From the NCBI RefSeq assembly GCF_030247195.1, contig NC_080672.1, forward strand, positions 184,244,810 through 184,308,809: 64,000 bases of DNA, read 5' to 3'. Origin of the DNA: Topomyia yanbarensis. Taxonomy: Eukaryota; Arthropoda; Insecta; Diptera; Culicidae. Positions 46,317-58,975 of this stretch are shown piece by piece. Under the pieces are notes generated by a model that saw only the letters and a program-made list of their open reading frames with translations, was not told the origin of the DNA and did not search any database. Made by a program: the position numbers and the translations under genes. Numbering within the stretch: the stretch's first letter is position 1; every line of letters starts with the position of its first letter.

Positions 46317-46866
46317 AAATTATATTAATTTGGCTAAGAAGTTACTTAGTTTAAAAGATGTTTATTCGGATCATACAATCAATATATACAAAACGGCTGC
46401 CTCGCGGTTAGCGAAACACTTGTGGTATTTAAGCGAAGAACTAGTAACAGTTGCACTTTTCGATCCAGAAATCTATCGAAGAGAAGTATAAAATGATATC
46501 TAACTTAAAATACGTAAAAATGAGGACACACGTAAGATAAAATTGGAAATTTCTTATATAGACGAGTTGAAGTAATACGAGTTCTCAAGCTGCGTTTCTC
46601 AAAACTCAATGAATTTTTTTTGAAATTACCGGAATATCCGCGAATTTCCTTCAGGAAGATCCGAAAAAATGGAATCAATTAGCAGATTTTTTAGAAGGCA
46701 GGAAAAAAATCAAAGCATTACTAGTAGTGAACGATTGCGCGGAACGAGGTGTTAATTGATCCAGGAGTATTGTGGAAAATTGACGAAAAATGAAGATCAA
46801 CTGCAATTTCTTCTGCAAGTAGTACAGCAGCATAGACAGATTTTTTTCGGAGACTACACGTACTAA
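46317..46866 (+). pseudogene. Unrecognised protein remnant, C-terminal part
   Basis: Two stretches on the plus strand. The first (46317-46575) reads NYINLAKKLLSLKDVYSDHT and then SRLAKHLWYLSEELVTVALF, with two stops further on. The second (46619-46866) reads ISANFLQEDPKKWNQLADFL, ALLVVNDCAERGV, then, after a frameshift, NEDQLQFLLQVVQQHRQ and ends at TAA. The pattern suggests the end of one larger gene. From memory the HLWYLSEEL and NDCAERG segments resemble uncharacterised arthropod repeat proteins, but I cannot name a family and give no function. Confidence 0.45.
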
Positions 46867-47271
46867 AATAAAGGAAGGTTTTGTAGCACAATAAAATTAA
46901 TAAATGTAAAATAGATGTGTAACTCTGGTGACAATTTTGAAATGTTGAGAAAAAAAAACCACTCTACATCTCCACTGGATCATTTCACTTGAGATAGAAT
47001 AATGTCGATTAGTACGAGAATAATGTTCACCATTAGAAATTGTTCTACTGCGCCGAAGAATCCGCCCCATTAAATGATTCCCATCACGAGATATGGCCTA
47101 ATATAAAATGAAAAAGTGTTAGAATTTTCCAGGCACTCCAACTCCGCCCAGAGGAAGAATTTTGAATTAAACTGTTCTCAGTCGAAAAGCCCTTGACCTT
47201 ATGATTTACTTTGCAGAAGACTACGGTCAGCCAAGTGTTCCTGATCACGAGCTATAGCACTATTAAAAAAA

Positions 47272-48720
<1,449 letters not shown>

Positions 48721-49270
48721 TACCCCCCAAAATGATAGTTTGGGTCCCCAACAAGCTTTCCTGAAAATTTCAGCTCAATTGGTCCACTGCAAGGGGTTCC
48801 GCAAACTGCTCAAAGTTTGTATGGAAAAACGAGACCAAATGTATGGAGAAATGCATCAGTTTCACATGTTCAGCTCTAGGTGGCGCCGTTATCGATGAAA
48901 GTCTTTCGTGTGAAAAAATAAGAATCTTCATGTAACAATGAATCGACTCGTGAAAACCGGAGGTTAATCTGATGACAGCAGACAAAGTTATAAGCGCGCA
49001 AAGTTGAGGGTGTCATGTACTGCAGTTGGGGTGGCTCTGTCGAAAGTGCAAGAAAACCCTTGCTTTTAACCGCACGAATTACATGAGGTAGAAACACTTG
49101 ATTACATGGTTTTACAACTTCTAATAACTCAAAATGCTGGCTATTTGAAAGAGTGGTATTTTCGGCAAACTGGACAAGTATGCCAAGGGCTTTCCGGTAA
49201 ACACGTGAATAATTCAGAATTCTCTCACTAGGTGGCACTAGAGCGAATTAAAATGCCCTATACTTTTTTT
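48721..49270 (+). repeat. Direct repeat, partner at 43040-43551
   Basis: The fuller of the two copies: it contains the extra segment ATCGATGAAAGTCTTTCGTG at about 48892-48930 that the left copy lacks. It ends at a T-run, where the next hairpin-ended repeat begins. Confidence 0.85.
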
Positions 49271-50922
49271 GCCTTTCTCATATAAAGAAAGCAGGCATTG
49301 TAATTCTCTCTCACTCACGCGAAAAGAAGCTTATCCGATGTCCAACTTTTCCGAGATGAGTCGCAAAATTCTCCGTCTCTACAAATAACATGAGAATGAA
49401 TTTCCGGATAAAATTTATTTGACTTTTTCCTTCTCACCGGAGAAGGTGATAAAATTTTAATTTCGTGGAAATCAATAAAAACTTAAAAAATACACTTAAT
49501 TACAAAGAAAAGCGGCAAAGAAAAATGATAGACTTGTTTTTTCATGTTTTGGAATAACGGCAGGAAAGCAGCGAGCGAAGAAAAGATACCGTGAAAAACT
49601 CATTCACTCATTCTCCGGCTGTTTTATTTATACGGAGAAAGAACACGTTGTATTTATCCGGAGAAGTTGTGTGAGTGCCAATAAGTTTTCGTGTGAAAAT
49701 GTGAGTTTTTATTGTCGCAGTAGCAAACTATCCGGGCGCATTTACTCGTATGAGCGATAAATGCAATGCCTGAAAGAAAGGCTATGCAATCACTGTAAAT
49801 ATCGACTGTTTAACCGAGGCCCGGAGGGTCTAGTGTCATACACCATTCCATTCAGTTCGTCGAGATCGGCAAATGTCTGTGTGTGTATGTATGTGTGTGT
49901 ATGTGTGTGTCATTTAAACTCACACAATTTTCTCAGAGATGGCTGAACCGATTATCGCAAACTTAGTTTCATCTGAAAGGTATAACGCTCCCATAAGCTG
50001 CTATTGAATTTTTAGTTGATCCGACTTTCGGTTCCGGAGTTACGGGTTGAAGAGTGCGGTCACACAGCAAATTCCCATATAAACTGGTACCACCATGATG
50101 TTCAAATGAGGTAAAACATATTAAAATTGATGTAACATTACTCTAGTTTGCGGGTCTGGATCACTAATGATCAGCCAAAGCAGCTTTGACCACATTGGTC
50201 ACCTATGACGGTTCATGACGCCCCCGGGGAACCCGCCAAGTTCCTAAGCTAATATCACACCCATTCCACAACGAATTCTCTACCGATTTTTACAAACTTG
50301 ATTTCAAATGAAAGATACAGTAATTCAATTAACTGAATTTCATTCGGTTCTGACTCTTGCTTCCGGAGTTAGAGGGGTGTTAGTAAGGATACACTGAAAT
50401 TTCCCATATAAATCGGTACAATCGTAATACAACAGAGGCTAAAAACTATTGAAATGGTCACCAAATTACTTCTAATCGCAGATCTGGATCACTGATTGCC
50501 AATCAAACATTCTTTGAATATATTGTCCATTATCGACGATTCCGAATGTCCGGAATTCCGGGCATATTCCACAATTAAAGTCACATCGGTTTTCGGTGAT
50601 GACTGAACCGATTTTCTCAAACCAAGTCTAGGCAAAATATGCAGTTGAGTATTGCGTCACCGCCTCCCCCCCCCCCCCGCCTTGCCCTTACACCTCCCTC
50701 CTTCATCACTCCCCTCCCCTTGGACCACCTCATGCCCGCATTTCCGTCATCCACCCCGTATACCGAAATAAGATGAAGGGTTTCTGACGCATCCTCCACT
50801 CCCACTCTGCTAACCCCCCATTCCCTCCACTTTCAAACCCTTTCCACCAACATTTCAAAATATAATCACATGAAGATAACATTGAACTTATGGTGATTAA
50901 GCTAATTAAATATTATTCTTTT
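49271..50922 (+). mobile_element. Hairpin-ended repeat, plus orientation
   Basis: Starts GCCTTTCTCATATAAAGAAA. The usual blocks follow after an apparent insertion of about 480 bp: AAGAAAGGCTATGCAATCAC (49772), GAGGCCCGGAGGGTC, CAGTTCGTCGAGATCGG, a TG/TATG run and TCTCAGAGATGGCTGAACCG. Inside are C-rich tracts near 50670. Its end, GTGATTAAGCTAATTAAAT, differs from the GGTGGATTAAAACAGG end, and another copy starts immediately at 50923. Confidence 0.75.
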
Positions 50923-51054
50923 GCCTTTCTCATATAGAAAGGTTATGCAATTGCTCCAAAAACCGACTTTCTAACCGAGGCCCGGAGGGCTGAGTCTCAT
51001 GTAACATTCGACTCAGTTCGCCGAGATCGCAAAATATCTGTGTGTATGTATGTG

Positions 51055-51086
<32 letters not shown>

Positions 51087-51128
51087 TGTATGTATGTATG
51101 TATGTATGTATGTATGTATGTATGTATG
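50923..51128 (+). mobile_element. Hairpin-ended repeat, 5' part of the copy split by two LINEs
   Basis: Starts GCCTTTCTCATATAGAAAGG, then GAGGCCCGGAGGGCTGAG and CAGTTCGCCGAGATCGC, and enters a (TATG)n tract at 51030-51128, where the poly-T of a minus-strand LINE follows. The (TATG)n tract resumes at 62624 and the family's 3' half continues to 63731. Confidence 0.8.
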
Positions 51129-51151
51129 TTTTTTTTTTTTTTTTTTTTTTT

Positions 51152-52291
51152 AGAGAGCAGTAAAAAATTTTTCAGAAAAACCCTGAGTGAGGAAAAATGT
51201 ACAAAAACCCCATTGTCAGGGAACGGGTTTGGGCTGCCATCACCCGACCCGCTAAAAACCACTGTTCTTGCCCAGAACCTGATTCCTCCCCGGCACTACC
51301 TTACGGCATTACTTCGGGGAGGGGTTTTTATGTGCATAGCACACACTCTAATTTAACTACTTACTAGTTCGTTTCTTCCGTAGGGTGACAGCCCCACTCC
51401 TCTACACACCACCAATTCTCTACCATCCACACAGACTGGCAAGCTCTGCATGGCAGTCGGAAAGCTGGCTGTGAGTCGAGGCTTAGTACACCTCCCCTAC
51501 GAGTACAGTCTGAGCGGCAAACTTCTGACTGTCTAATTCACCGAGCCCTTCGGCTCGCTTGTGCCGGTTAGCACCGCAACTCCCTTCTCGCACCATTCAA
51601 CGCCGTTTACTCTTTGAGCACCAGACTTGTTCGCGAACTACTCGGTCTAGTCCCCGACGATGGACCTAGCCTACCCCGACGGAGAATTCCCCGGCGAGAG
51701 AAGTTCTCCCGAAACCGAGCCAACCAACCAGATGTCGAGGTCTGTTCGGCGATTCCGGTGGAGCAGAGCGTCCGGTTCGCTGATGCCCCGACGACCTGCG
51801 ACTGGTGGTATTTCGTCGCGGTCTACTCAGTCTAGTCCCCGGCGGTGGATCTAGCTTACGCCGACGGAGAGTTCCCCGGCGAAGGAGGCTCCCCCGGTAC
51901 CGATTCTTCTTTTGTTTTAGCACCACAATTTCATGAGCCCTTTGGCTTCCTCTCGTTCCGTTTCGCCCGATCTACTCGATCTAGTCCCCGGCGGTGGATC
52001 TAGCCTACTCAACGGGCCATACAGTAGGTGCTGAGGTCTATCCGGCGATTCCGGTTGGAGCGTAACTTCCGGTTCACCGGCGCCCCAACGACCCACTGTT
52101 AGCTCTGCGACGCGGTCTACTCGGTCCAATTCCCGGCGGTGGATATAGCCTACTCACGAGCTGCCCGGAAGGATGTCGAGGTCAGTTCAGCGATTCCGGT
52201 GAAGCTTGACGTCCGGTTTCCAGGCGCCCCGACGACCCAACTCGGTGCTACATCACGCACTACTCAACTGGTCCCCGGCGGTGGACCTAGT
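51152..52291 (-). repeat. 3' UTR of the R1-clade LINE with tandem repeats
   Basis: Contains several diverged copies of CTCGGTCTAGTCCCCGGCGG (about 51637, 51822, 51974, 52110 and 52262). A second block with GATGTCGAGGTCTGTTCGGC or close variants occurs at about 51731, 52031 and 52171. The units are spaced 140-300 bp. The first repeat on the element's strand overlaps the end of ORF2. It is GC-rich, unlike its surroundings. Small ORFs in the repeats are not credible genes. Confidence 0.75.
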
Positions 52292-55200
52292 CTACACAGT
52301 TGGAGAGTTCCCCGGCGGCGGAATTTCTCTCGAAACCCGATTTGCGGTTTCTTGTTGGTCTCTACGCCACTTCCTCTGCAACTCGGAGAGTATGCTCGAG
52401 ACCACTCTGTTGACAGCGTCCCAGGTATGTTCGTCACGGCACATCTCTTCGACGATATTGTCCACTGTCATACCACGTATACCCCTACGAACTTCTTCGA
52501 ATCTAGGGCATTCGAAGACCACGTGTTCCGGTGTCTCCTGCACGGTCGCACAACCCGGGCAAAGGGGTGACGAAGCATGTCCAAACCGATGCAAGTACTT
52601 CCGGAAGCATCCGTGCCCGGACAAAAACTGAGTCAAATGGAAGTTCACCTCTCCATGCTTCCTATGTACCCAGGCCGATACATTTGGGATGAGTCGGTGG
52701 GTCCACCTTCCTTTCTCCGCGTTGTCCCACTCCTGTTGCCATTTAGCCAACGAGTCCGCTCGAACCTGTCTCCTAGCGTTACGTGCATTTCTCCGCTGAT
52801 AGCATTCCACGTCCTCCGCTAGGGTAATGCAGATGGGGACCATCCCGGCGATAACGCATACTGCCTCCGACGATATTGTTCTGTAGGCACTCGCGACTCG
52901 TACGGCCATCAGTCGGAATGTCCTGTTTAGCTTTTCACGGTTCCGCTTGGTTTTCAGCGCAGCACTCTAGGCAGGAACCCCATATCGGAGTATCGATGAC
53001 GAAACAGTAGATAGCAGACGTCTCGTGCTGCTTCTCGGACCGCCGACGTTTGGCATGATTCTCGCTATTGCGTTCGTTGCCTTCGCCGACTTTTCACAGG
53101 CGTAATCAACGTGGTTGTTGAAGCTCAACCGGTCGTCGATTATAACTCCCAATTGCTTCAATGCACGTTTCGATGCAATCACGTGCCCTCCGACGTCGAT
53201 CTGCATCCGTTGGACCGATCTGCAGTTACTGACCAACAACACCTCCGTCTTGTGGTGAGCTATTTGCAGCTTGACCCCGTTCATCCAGCTCTCGATCGCG
53301 TCTATTGTCTCCGTCACCGACACCTCCACTTCTTCAAGTGTCTCACCCATCACCGTTAGTGACACGTCGTCCGCGAAACCTACGATTTTCACTTTCCTGG
53401 GCAGCTGCAGCGTTAAGACCCCATCGTACATCCCGTTCCAAAGGGTTGGACCGAGAATGGAGCCCTGAGGAACGCCCGCTGTGACACGCAATGACTTCTG
53501 TCCTTCGCACGTCTCGTACAGTAGCACTCTGCTCTGAAAGTAGCTCTTCAGGATCTGGCACAGATAGACGGGAACCCTCATTCTATGCAGCGCTGCAGCG
53601 ATGGCTTTCCAGCTGGCACTGTTGAACGCGTTCTTCACATCTATCGTGACCACAGCGCAGTATCGATCTCCTCTTCGCTTCTGTTTAGATGACTTCTCGG
53701 CACTCTCAAGCACTATCTGAATTGCATCCACTGTCGATGCTCCTTTGCGGAAACCAAACTGCATCTTGGACAGTTCGCGCTCACCTTCCGTGAATTTCGT
53801 CAACCTGTTAAGAATGATCCTTTCCAGGAGTTTTCCGAGTGTATCCAGCAGGCATATGGGTCTGTACGAGGTCGGGTCGCCAGGTGGCTTCCCTGGCTTC
53901 GGCAGCAACACCAGCTTCTGGACCTTCCACATTTCGGGGAAGTTGCCTTCATTTAGGCACTTCTGCATCACTATCCTGAACATGGCCGGATATGCCAGGA
54001 TCGCAGCTTTCAGTACCACGTTTGGTATTCCATCCGGACCAGGGGCTTTCTTTGGTTTTAGGCGCTTCGATGCTTCTACTAGCTCGTCGTTAGTCACTTG
54101 CCGATCCGTGTTTGTTCCTTCTTCCTCGCCGTGCGGTGACGGTGGCCATATAGTTGGATCGTGCTTCGGGAAAAGACCCTCGACGATTATCTTCAGCTTG
54201 CTCGGACACATTTCGGCTGGCGTCGTCGGACCCTTCATTTTCGCCATCACGACTCGGTATGCGTCACCACAGGGATTGGCGTCTACTTCTCGGCATAGCT
54301 CCTTGTGGCACTGTGACTTGCTAAGTCTGATCTCCCGTTTTAGAGCGGCCCTAGCTTCCCGAAACGATGCCTTATGCTCTTCTCTATCTGGTTCCGACCT
54401 TGCTCTTTGGGCCCGTCTTCTGGCTCTGAGACAAGCAGCTCGTAACGTACTAAGCGTCTCGTTCCACCAGTAAGCTGGACGCCGTTTGTTGCGTGGTTCC
54501 AGTTTTCGCGGCATTGTGGCGTCACAAGCTGCCACAATCCTTCTTGTTAGGTCAGCCGCATCCACGTTCTCGGTCCCGCCGTTCGGCCGAAGTGCCTCAA
54601 CAAAGAGGTCTTTGTTGAAGGCTTTCGTCTTCCACTTTCGTTCGCCGGTCACCCTTCTCTGTACTGCCGCGGGGTTCCGTTGGCCGATACGGTAGCGAAT
54701 CTCCTGGTGGTCACTATGCGTATACGTTTCGCATACTCTCCAATCCATGTTCGCCGTCAATGAGGGACTACAGAATGTGACGTCTATGATGGACTCCCTC
54801 CCGTCTCTCCGAAATGTACTAACAGAACCTTCATTGCACAATCGTACGTCTAACTTCGCTATAGCTTCCTGCAGGATACACCCTCTTGTGTTGGTTACTC
54901 TACTGCCCCATTCCACAGCCCAGGCGTTGAAGTCACCACCAATGACTACCGGCTTCCGATCGATCAACTGCTCGGTTAACTGCTCCAGCATTAGGCTGAA
55001 CTGCTCTACTGTCCACCTTGGGGGAGCGTAACAGCTACATACGAAGATGCCGTTGATTTTGGCTATCACGAAACCCTCATAGGAACGTTCTACCACTTCT
55101 TGGATAGGGAATCTTCCCATTACTTGTATCGCTGCGGTTCCTGATATATCCACCACCCAGTTACCGTTATTAGGGGGGACTTGATAAGGCTCTGCGATCA

Positions 55201-55330
55201 AAGCGACATCGTACATAGTTTCTGTCGTAGACTGCCACAACAGTTGCTGTGCGGTATCACAGTGATTCAGGTTTATCTGGGTCATCTCCATCACCGTTGT
55301 CCTGCAGTCGCCTTCTTGTACGCTGGGCAT
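52292..55330 (-). pseudogene. R1-clade ORF2: endonuclease and reverse transcriptase, one amber stop
   Basis: About 1012 codons on the minus strand, open except for one TAG at 52967-52969 in the context RYGVPA-stop-SAALKTK, where Trp is expected. Endonuclease (AP type): TQINLNHCDTAQ near the start, ALIAEPYQ, VVIGGDFNAWAVEWGS and YTHSDHQEIRYRI. Reverse transcriptase: KAPGPDGIPN, SYRPICLLDTLGKLLE, MQFGFRKGASTVDAI, VTIDVKNAFNSASW, AGVPQGSILGP and GFADDVSLTV. The C-terminal end has FLSGHGCFRKYLHRFGH and CPGCATVQETPEHVVFEC, a CCHC-like motif. The product nicks the target and copies the element RNA there. It overlaps ORF1 by about 74 nt. Only one base change separates ORF2 from being open. Confidence 0.92.
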
Positions 55331-55853
55331 TTAAAGCCGCTGGGGTGCAAAGCAAGCACTTCGGCCTCTGCGTGCAGTCTCTCGCAAGATGGCCCGTCTC
55401 TACGCATTTCCAGCACATCCCGGATCTGTCCGGGCCTTTGCAAGCCCCTGCTAAATGTCCAAAGCCTAAACATTTGAAGCATTTCTCTGCTTGTTTGTTT
55501 ACTCGTGGGGCGGCTCTCAGTAGGCATCTCGACCATCCAACTGTAACCTTACCTACCTCCAGTGCCTTGTCTGCAGCGGTTACCGGTAAACATATCATCG
55601 CTATCTGCGTTCCTCCGTATCCCTTCCTTAACCGGATCGTCATGTGCACCTCGCCCAGTTTGCACTGCTGCTTCATAGCACCTCTCAGCTCGTCTTCCGT
55701 CGTTATTTCGTCGAGGTCTTTCCACACGATTACCATCTCCGGGCTTAAGGCTTCAACTTCTGCCTTTCCACCCATTGATTTAGTTATAGTCTCCTGCAGG
55801 GCAGAGCTACTAGTCGTAGTATTCTTCTTAAGCTCGAGGAGCATCTCATTTTT
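55257..55853 (-). pseudogene. R1-clade ORF1, C-terminal part with zinc knuckles
   Basis: Continues ORF1 after the array: it begins at the junction with MLLELKKN and contains TTEDELRGAMKQQCKLGEV and VHMTIRLRKGYGGTQIAM. Zinc knuckles CFKCLGFGHLAGAC and CWKCVETGHLARDC follow, then the pair CLLC. These bind element RNA. The upstream half lies at 58976-59798. The two halves were one gene: the left half ends in RRVRRTQ-type residues, which normally precede an MLLELKK-like segment. Confidence 0.85.
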
Positions 55854-56531
55854 GCCTTTCTCATATAGAAAGGTTATGCAATCACTCTGAAAAATGGCAA
55901 CCTAATCCCGGCCCGGAGGGCCGAGTGTCATATCCCATTCGACTCAGTTCGTCGAGATCGGAAAAAGTCTGTATGTGTGTGTGTGTATGTGTGTGTGTAT
56001 GTGTGTGTGTATGTGTGTGTGTATGTGTGTGTATGTGTGTGTGTATGTATGTGCGTATGTGTCAAATAATGTCACTAATTTTTCTCAGAGATGGCTGGAC
56101 CGATTTGCCCAAACTTAGTCTCAAATGAAAGGTGCAACCTTCCCATCGGCTGCTATTGGATTTTGGATCGATCGGAATTCTGGTTCCGGAATTACGGGTT
56201 TAAGAGTGCGGCCACACAGAAATTTCTCATCTAATCTATAGGAAAAATTAAAAATAGAATTTTTATTTTTGATGCTAAACGTCTTCAAGGTGCATGAAAC
56301 GTCGAGCTTTGATGCAAACTCGAAAAAAAATTTGACGACTATTCACTTTTTTGGATTTTGGCGCATTTTTGCCTTTCTCATATAGAAAGGTTATGCAATC
56401 ACTCTGAAAAACGTCAACCTAATCCCGGCCCGGAGGGCCGAGTGTCATATCCCATTCGACTCAGTTCGTCGAGATCGGAAGAAGTCTGTATGTGTGTGTA
56501 TGTGTGTATGTATGTGTGTGTATGTGTGTGT

Positions 56532-56571
<40 letters not shown>

Positions 56572-58975
56572 GCGTATGTGTCAAATAATGTCACTCATTT
56601 TTCTCAGAGATGGCTGGACCGATTTGCCCAAACTTAGTCTCAAATGAAAGGTGCAACCTTCCCATCGGCTGCTATTGAATTTTGGATCGATCGAAATTCT
56701 GGTTCCGGAATTACGGGTTTAAGAGTGCGGCCGCACAGAAATTTCCCATAAAAACTATAGGAAAAATTAAAAATAGAATTTTTATTTTTGATGCTAAATG
56801 TATTCAAGGTGCATAAAACGTCGAGATTTGATGCAAACACGAAAAAAATTTGACGAAGATTCACTTTTTTGGATTTTGCACATTTTTGCCTTTCTCATAT
56901 AGAAAGGTTATGCAATCACTCTGAAAAACGTCAACCTAATCCTGGCCCGGAGGGCCGAGTGTCATATCCCATTCGACTCAGTTCGTCGAGATCGGAAAAA
57001 GTCTGTATGTGTGTGTGTATGTATGTATGTGTGTGTATGTGTGTGTATGTGTGTGTGTATGTATGTGCGTATGTGTCAAATAATGTCACTCATTTTTCTC
57101 AGAGATGGCTGGACCGATTTGCCCAAACTTAGTCTCAAATGAAAGGTGCAACCTTCCCATCGGCTGCTATTGAATTTTGGATCGATCGGAATTCTGGTTC
57201 CGGAATTACGGGTTTCAGAGTGCGGCCACACAGAAATTTCTCATAAAAACTATAGGAAAAATTAAAAATAGAATTTTTATTTTTGATGCTAAATGTATTC
57301 AAGGTGAATAAAACGTCGAGATTTGATGCAAACACGAAAAAATTTGACGAAGATTCACTTTTTTGGATTTTGCACATTTTTGCCTTTCTCATATAGAAAG
57401 GTTATGCAATCACTCTGAAAAACGTCAACCTAATCTCGGCCCGGAGGGCCGAGTGTCATATCCCATTCGACTCAGTTCGTCGAGATCGGAAAAAGTCTGT
57501 ATGTGTGTATGTATGTGTGTTATGTGTGTGTATGTGTGTGTATGTATGTGCGTATGTGTCAAATAATGTCACTCATTTTTCTCAGAGATGGCTGGATCGA
57601 TTTGCCCAAGCTTAGTCTCAAATGAAAGGTGCAACCTTCCCATCGGCTGCTGTTGAATTTTGGATCGATCGGAATTCTGGTTCCGGAATTACGGGTTTCA
57701 GAGTGCGGCCACACAGAAATTTCTCATAAAAACTATAGGAAAAATTAAAAATAGAATTTTTATTTTTGATGCTAAATGTATTCAAGGTGCATAAAACGTC
57801 GAGATTTGATGCAAACACGAAAAAAATTTGACGAAGATTCACTTTTTTGGATTTTGGCACATTTTTGCCTTTCTCATATAGAAAGGTTATGCAATCACTC
57901 TGAAAAACGTCAACCTAATCCCGGCCCGGAGGGCCGAGTGTCATATCCCATTCGACTCAGTTCGTCGAGATCGGAAAAAGTCTGTATGTGTGTGTATGTG
58001 TGTATGTATGTGTGTGTATGTGTGTGTATGTGTGTGTATGTGTGTGTATGTGTGTGTATGTGTGTGTATGTATGTGCGTATGTGTCAAATAATGTCACTT
58101 ATTTTTCTCAGAGATGGCTGGACCGATTTGCCCAAACTTAGTCTCAAATGAAAGGTGCAACCTTCCCATCGGCTGCTATTGAATTTTGGATCGATCGGAA
58201 TTCTGGTTCCGGAATTACGGGTTTCAGAGTGCGGCCACACAGAAATTTCTCATAAAAACTATAGGAAAAATTAAAAATAGAATTTTTATTTTTGATGCTA
58301 AATGTATTCGAGGTGCATAAAACGTCGAGATTTGATGCAAACACGAAAAAAATTTGACGAAGATTCACTTTTTTGGATTTTGCACATTTTTGCCTTTCTC
58401 ATATAGAAAGGTTATGCAATCACTCTGAAAAACGTCAACCTAATCCCGGCCAAATTTTTTTTCGACTCGCTTAAGGTTTCTGGATTTTAACAGGGGCGTA
58501 GTTGATGGTTTACGGAGAGGGGTTACACCCCCCCTCTACTGTTCACTCCCCTCCTTTAAAAATCTCCTTAAATCACCCCTCAGACCACCACCTCATATCC
58601 CTCCCTTTCAACCCCATCATCTTTAAACCACCACTATATTACGAAGCATACAAATTTAAGCTGGGGAGTCGTTCGTTCATGGGACTTTCGCCCTCCTCAC
58701 ATACCCATCCCCGCATGACAAAATGAGTTAGCAAGCAGATAACATTGATCTAATGCTGATTAGGCTAATAGAGTATGATATTTTTTGTTTCAAGTGTTTC
58801 ACCGTCGACACGTAGCTCATCAAGTTCGTGGCTGGCATGCCATTGTGTATAAGTGCAAAGTGTACTAAGAATGTAATGGACATTTCCACAATTATGTTGA
58901 ACATAAAAAGCCTCCGTGCCATAGTCTAGAGAAATGAGAAAGGCACAATTGCACCGCTAGGTGGATTAAAACAGG
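55854..58975 (+). repeat. Tandem array of the hairpin-ended repeat inside the LINE ORF1
   Basis: Units start GCCTTTCTCATATAGAAAGG at 55854, 56371, 56888, 57382, 57867 and 58392, spacing 485-525 bp. Each full unit has GGCCCGGAGGGCCGAGTGTC, CAGTTCGTCGAGATCGG, a TG/TATG microsatellite whose length explains the size differences, GAGATGGCTGGACCGATTTG and GGATTTTGG near its end. The sixth unit stops after about 58 bp, and a different 3' part (58450-58975) follows. It ends in GCACAATTGCACCGCTAGG and GTGGATTAAAACAGG. The array lies between ORF1 codons, flanked by T5 on each side, a possible target duplication. Confidence 0.9.

Larger units (their letters stand above)
43552..47271. mobile_element. Decayed DNA element with about 270-bp terminal inverted repeats
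   Basis: The left arm, 43552-43817, contains GCTATAGCTCGTGATCAGGA, CTGACCGTAG, CTCTGGGCGGAGTTGGAGTG and GGGGCGGATTCTTCGGCG. Its reverse complement lies at 47002-47271 with few mismatches. Between the arms are short decayed coding stretches (44520-44760, 46317-46866), AT-rich DNA and a foldback insertion (45355-45885). The direct repeat at 43040-43551 touches the left arm and may belong to the same element. Its class is not assigned. Confidence 0.65.

Noticed and set aside
53745..54473. 242-residue plus-strand ORF
   Set aside because: Lies antisense to the R1-clade reverse transcriptase and endonuclease, whose motifs are unmistakable on the minus strand.
55249..55890. 213-residue plus-strand ORF
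   Set aside because: Antisense to the LINE ORF1 knuckle region and crosses into the repeat array.
55895..57720. Series of near-identical small ORFs on both strands of the array
   Set aside because: They recur because the repeat unit recurs. They contain the microsatellite and lack any domain, and stop positions vary with microsatellite length.
55925..58141. Regular tandem units as a CRISPR-like array
   Set aside because: Units of about 500 bp with microsatellite cores in a eukaryotic repeat context. No short identical repeats with unique spacers and no cas genes.
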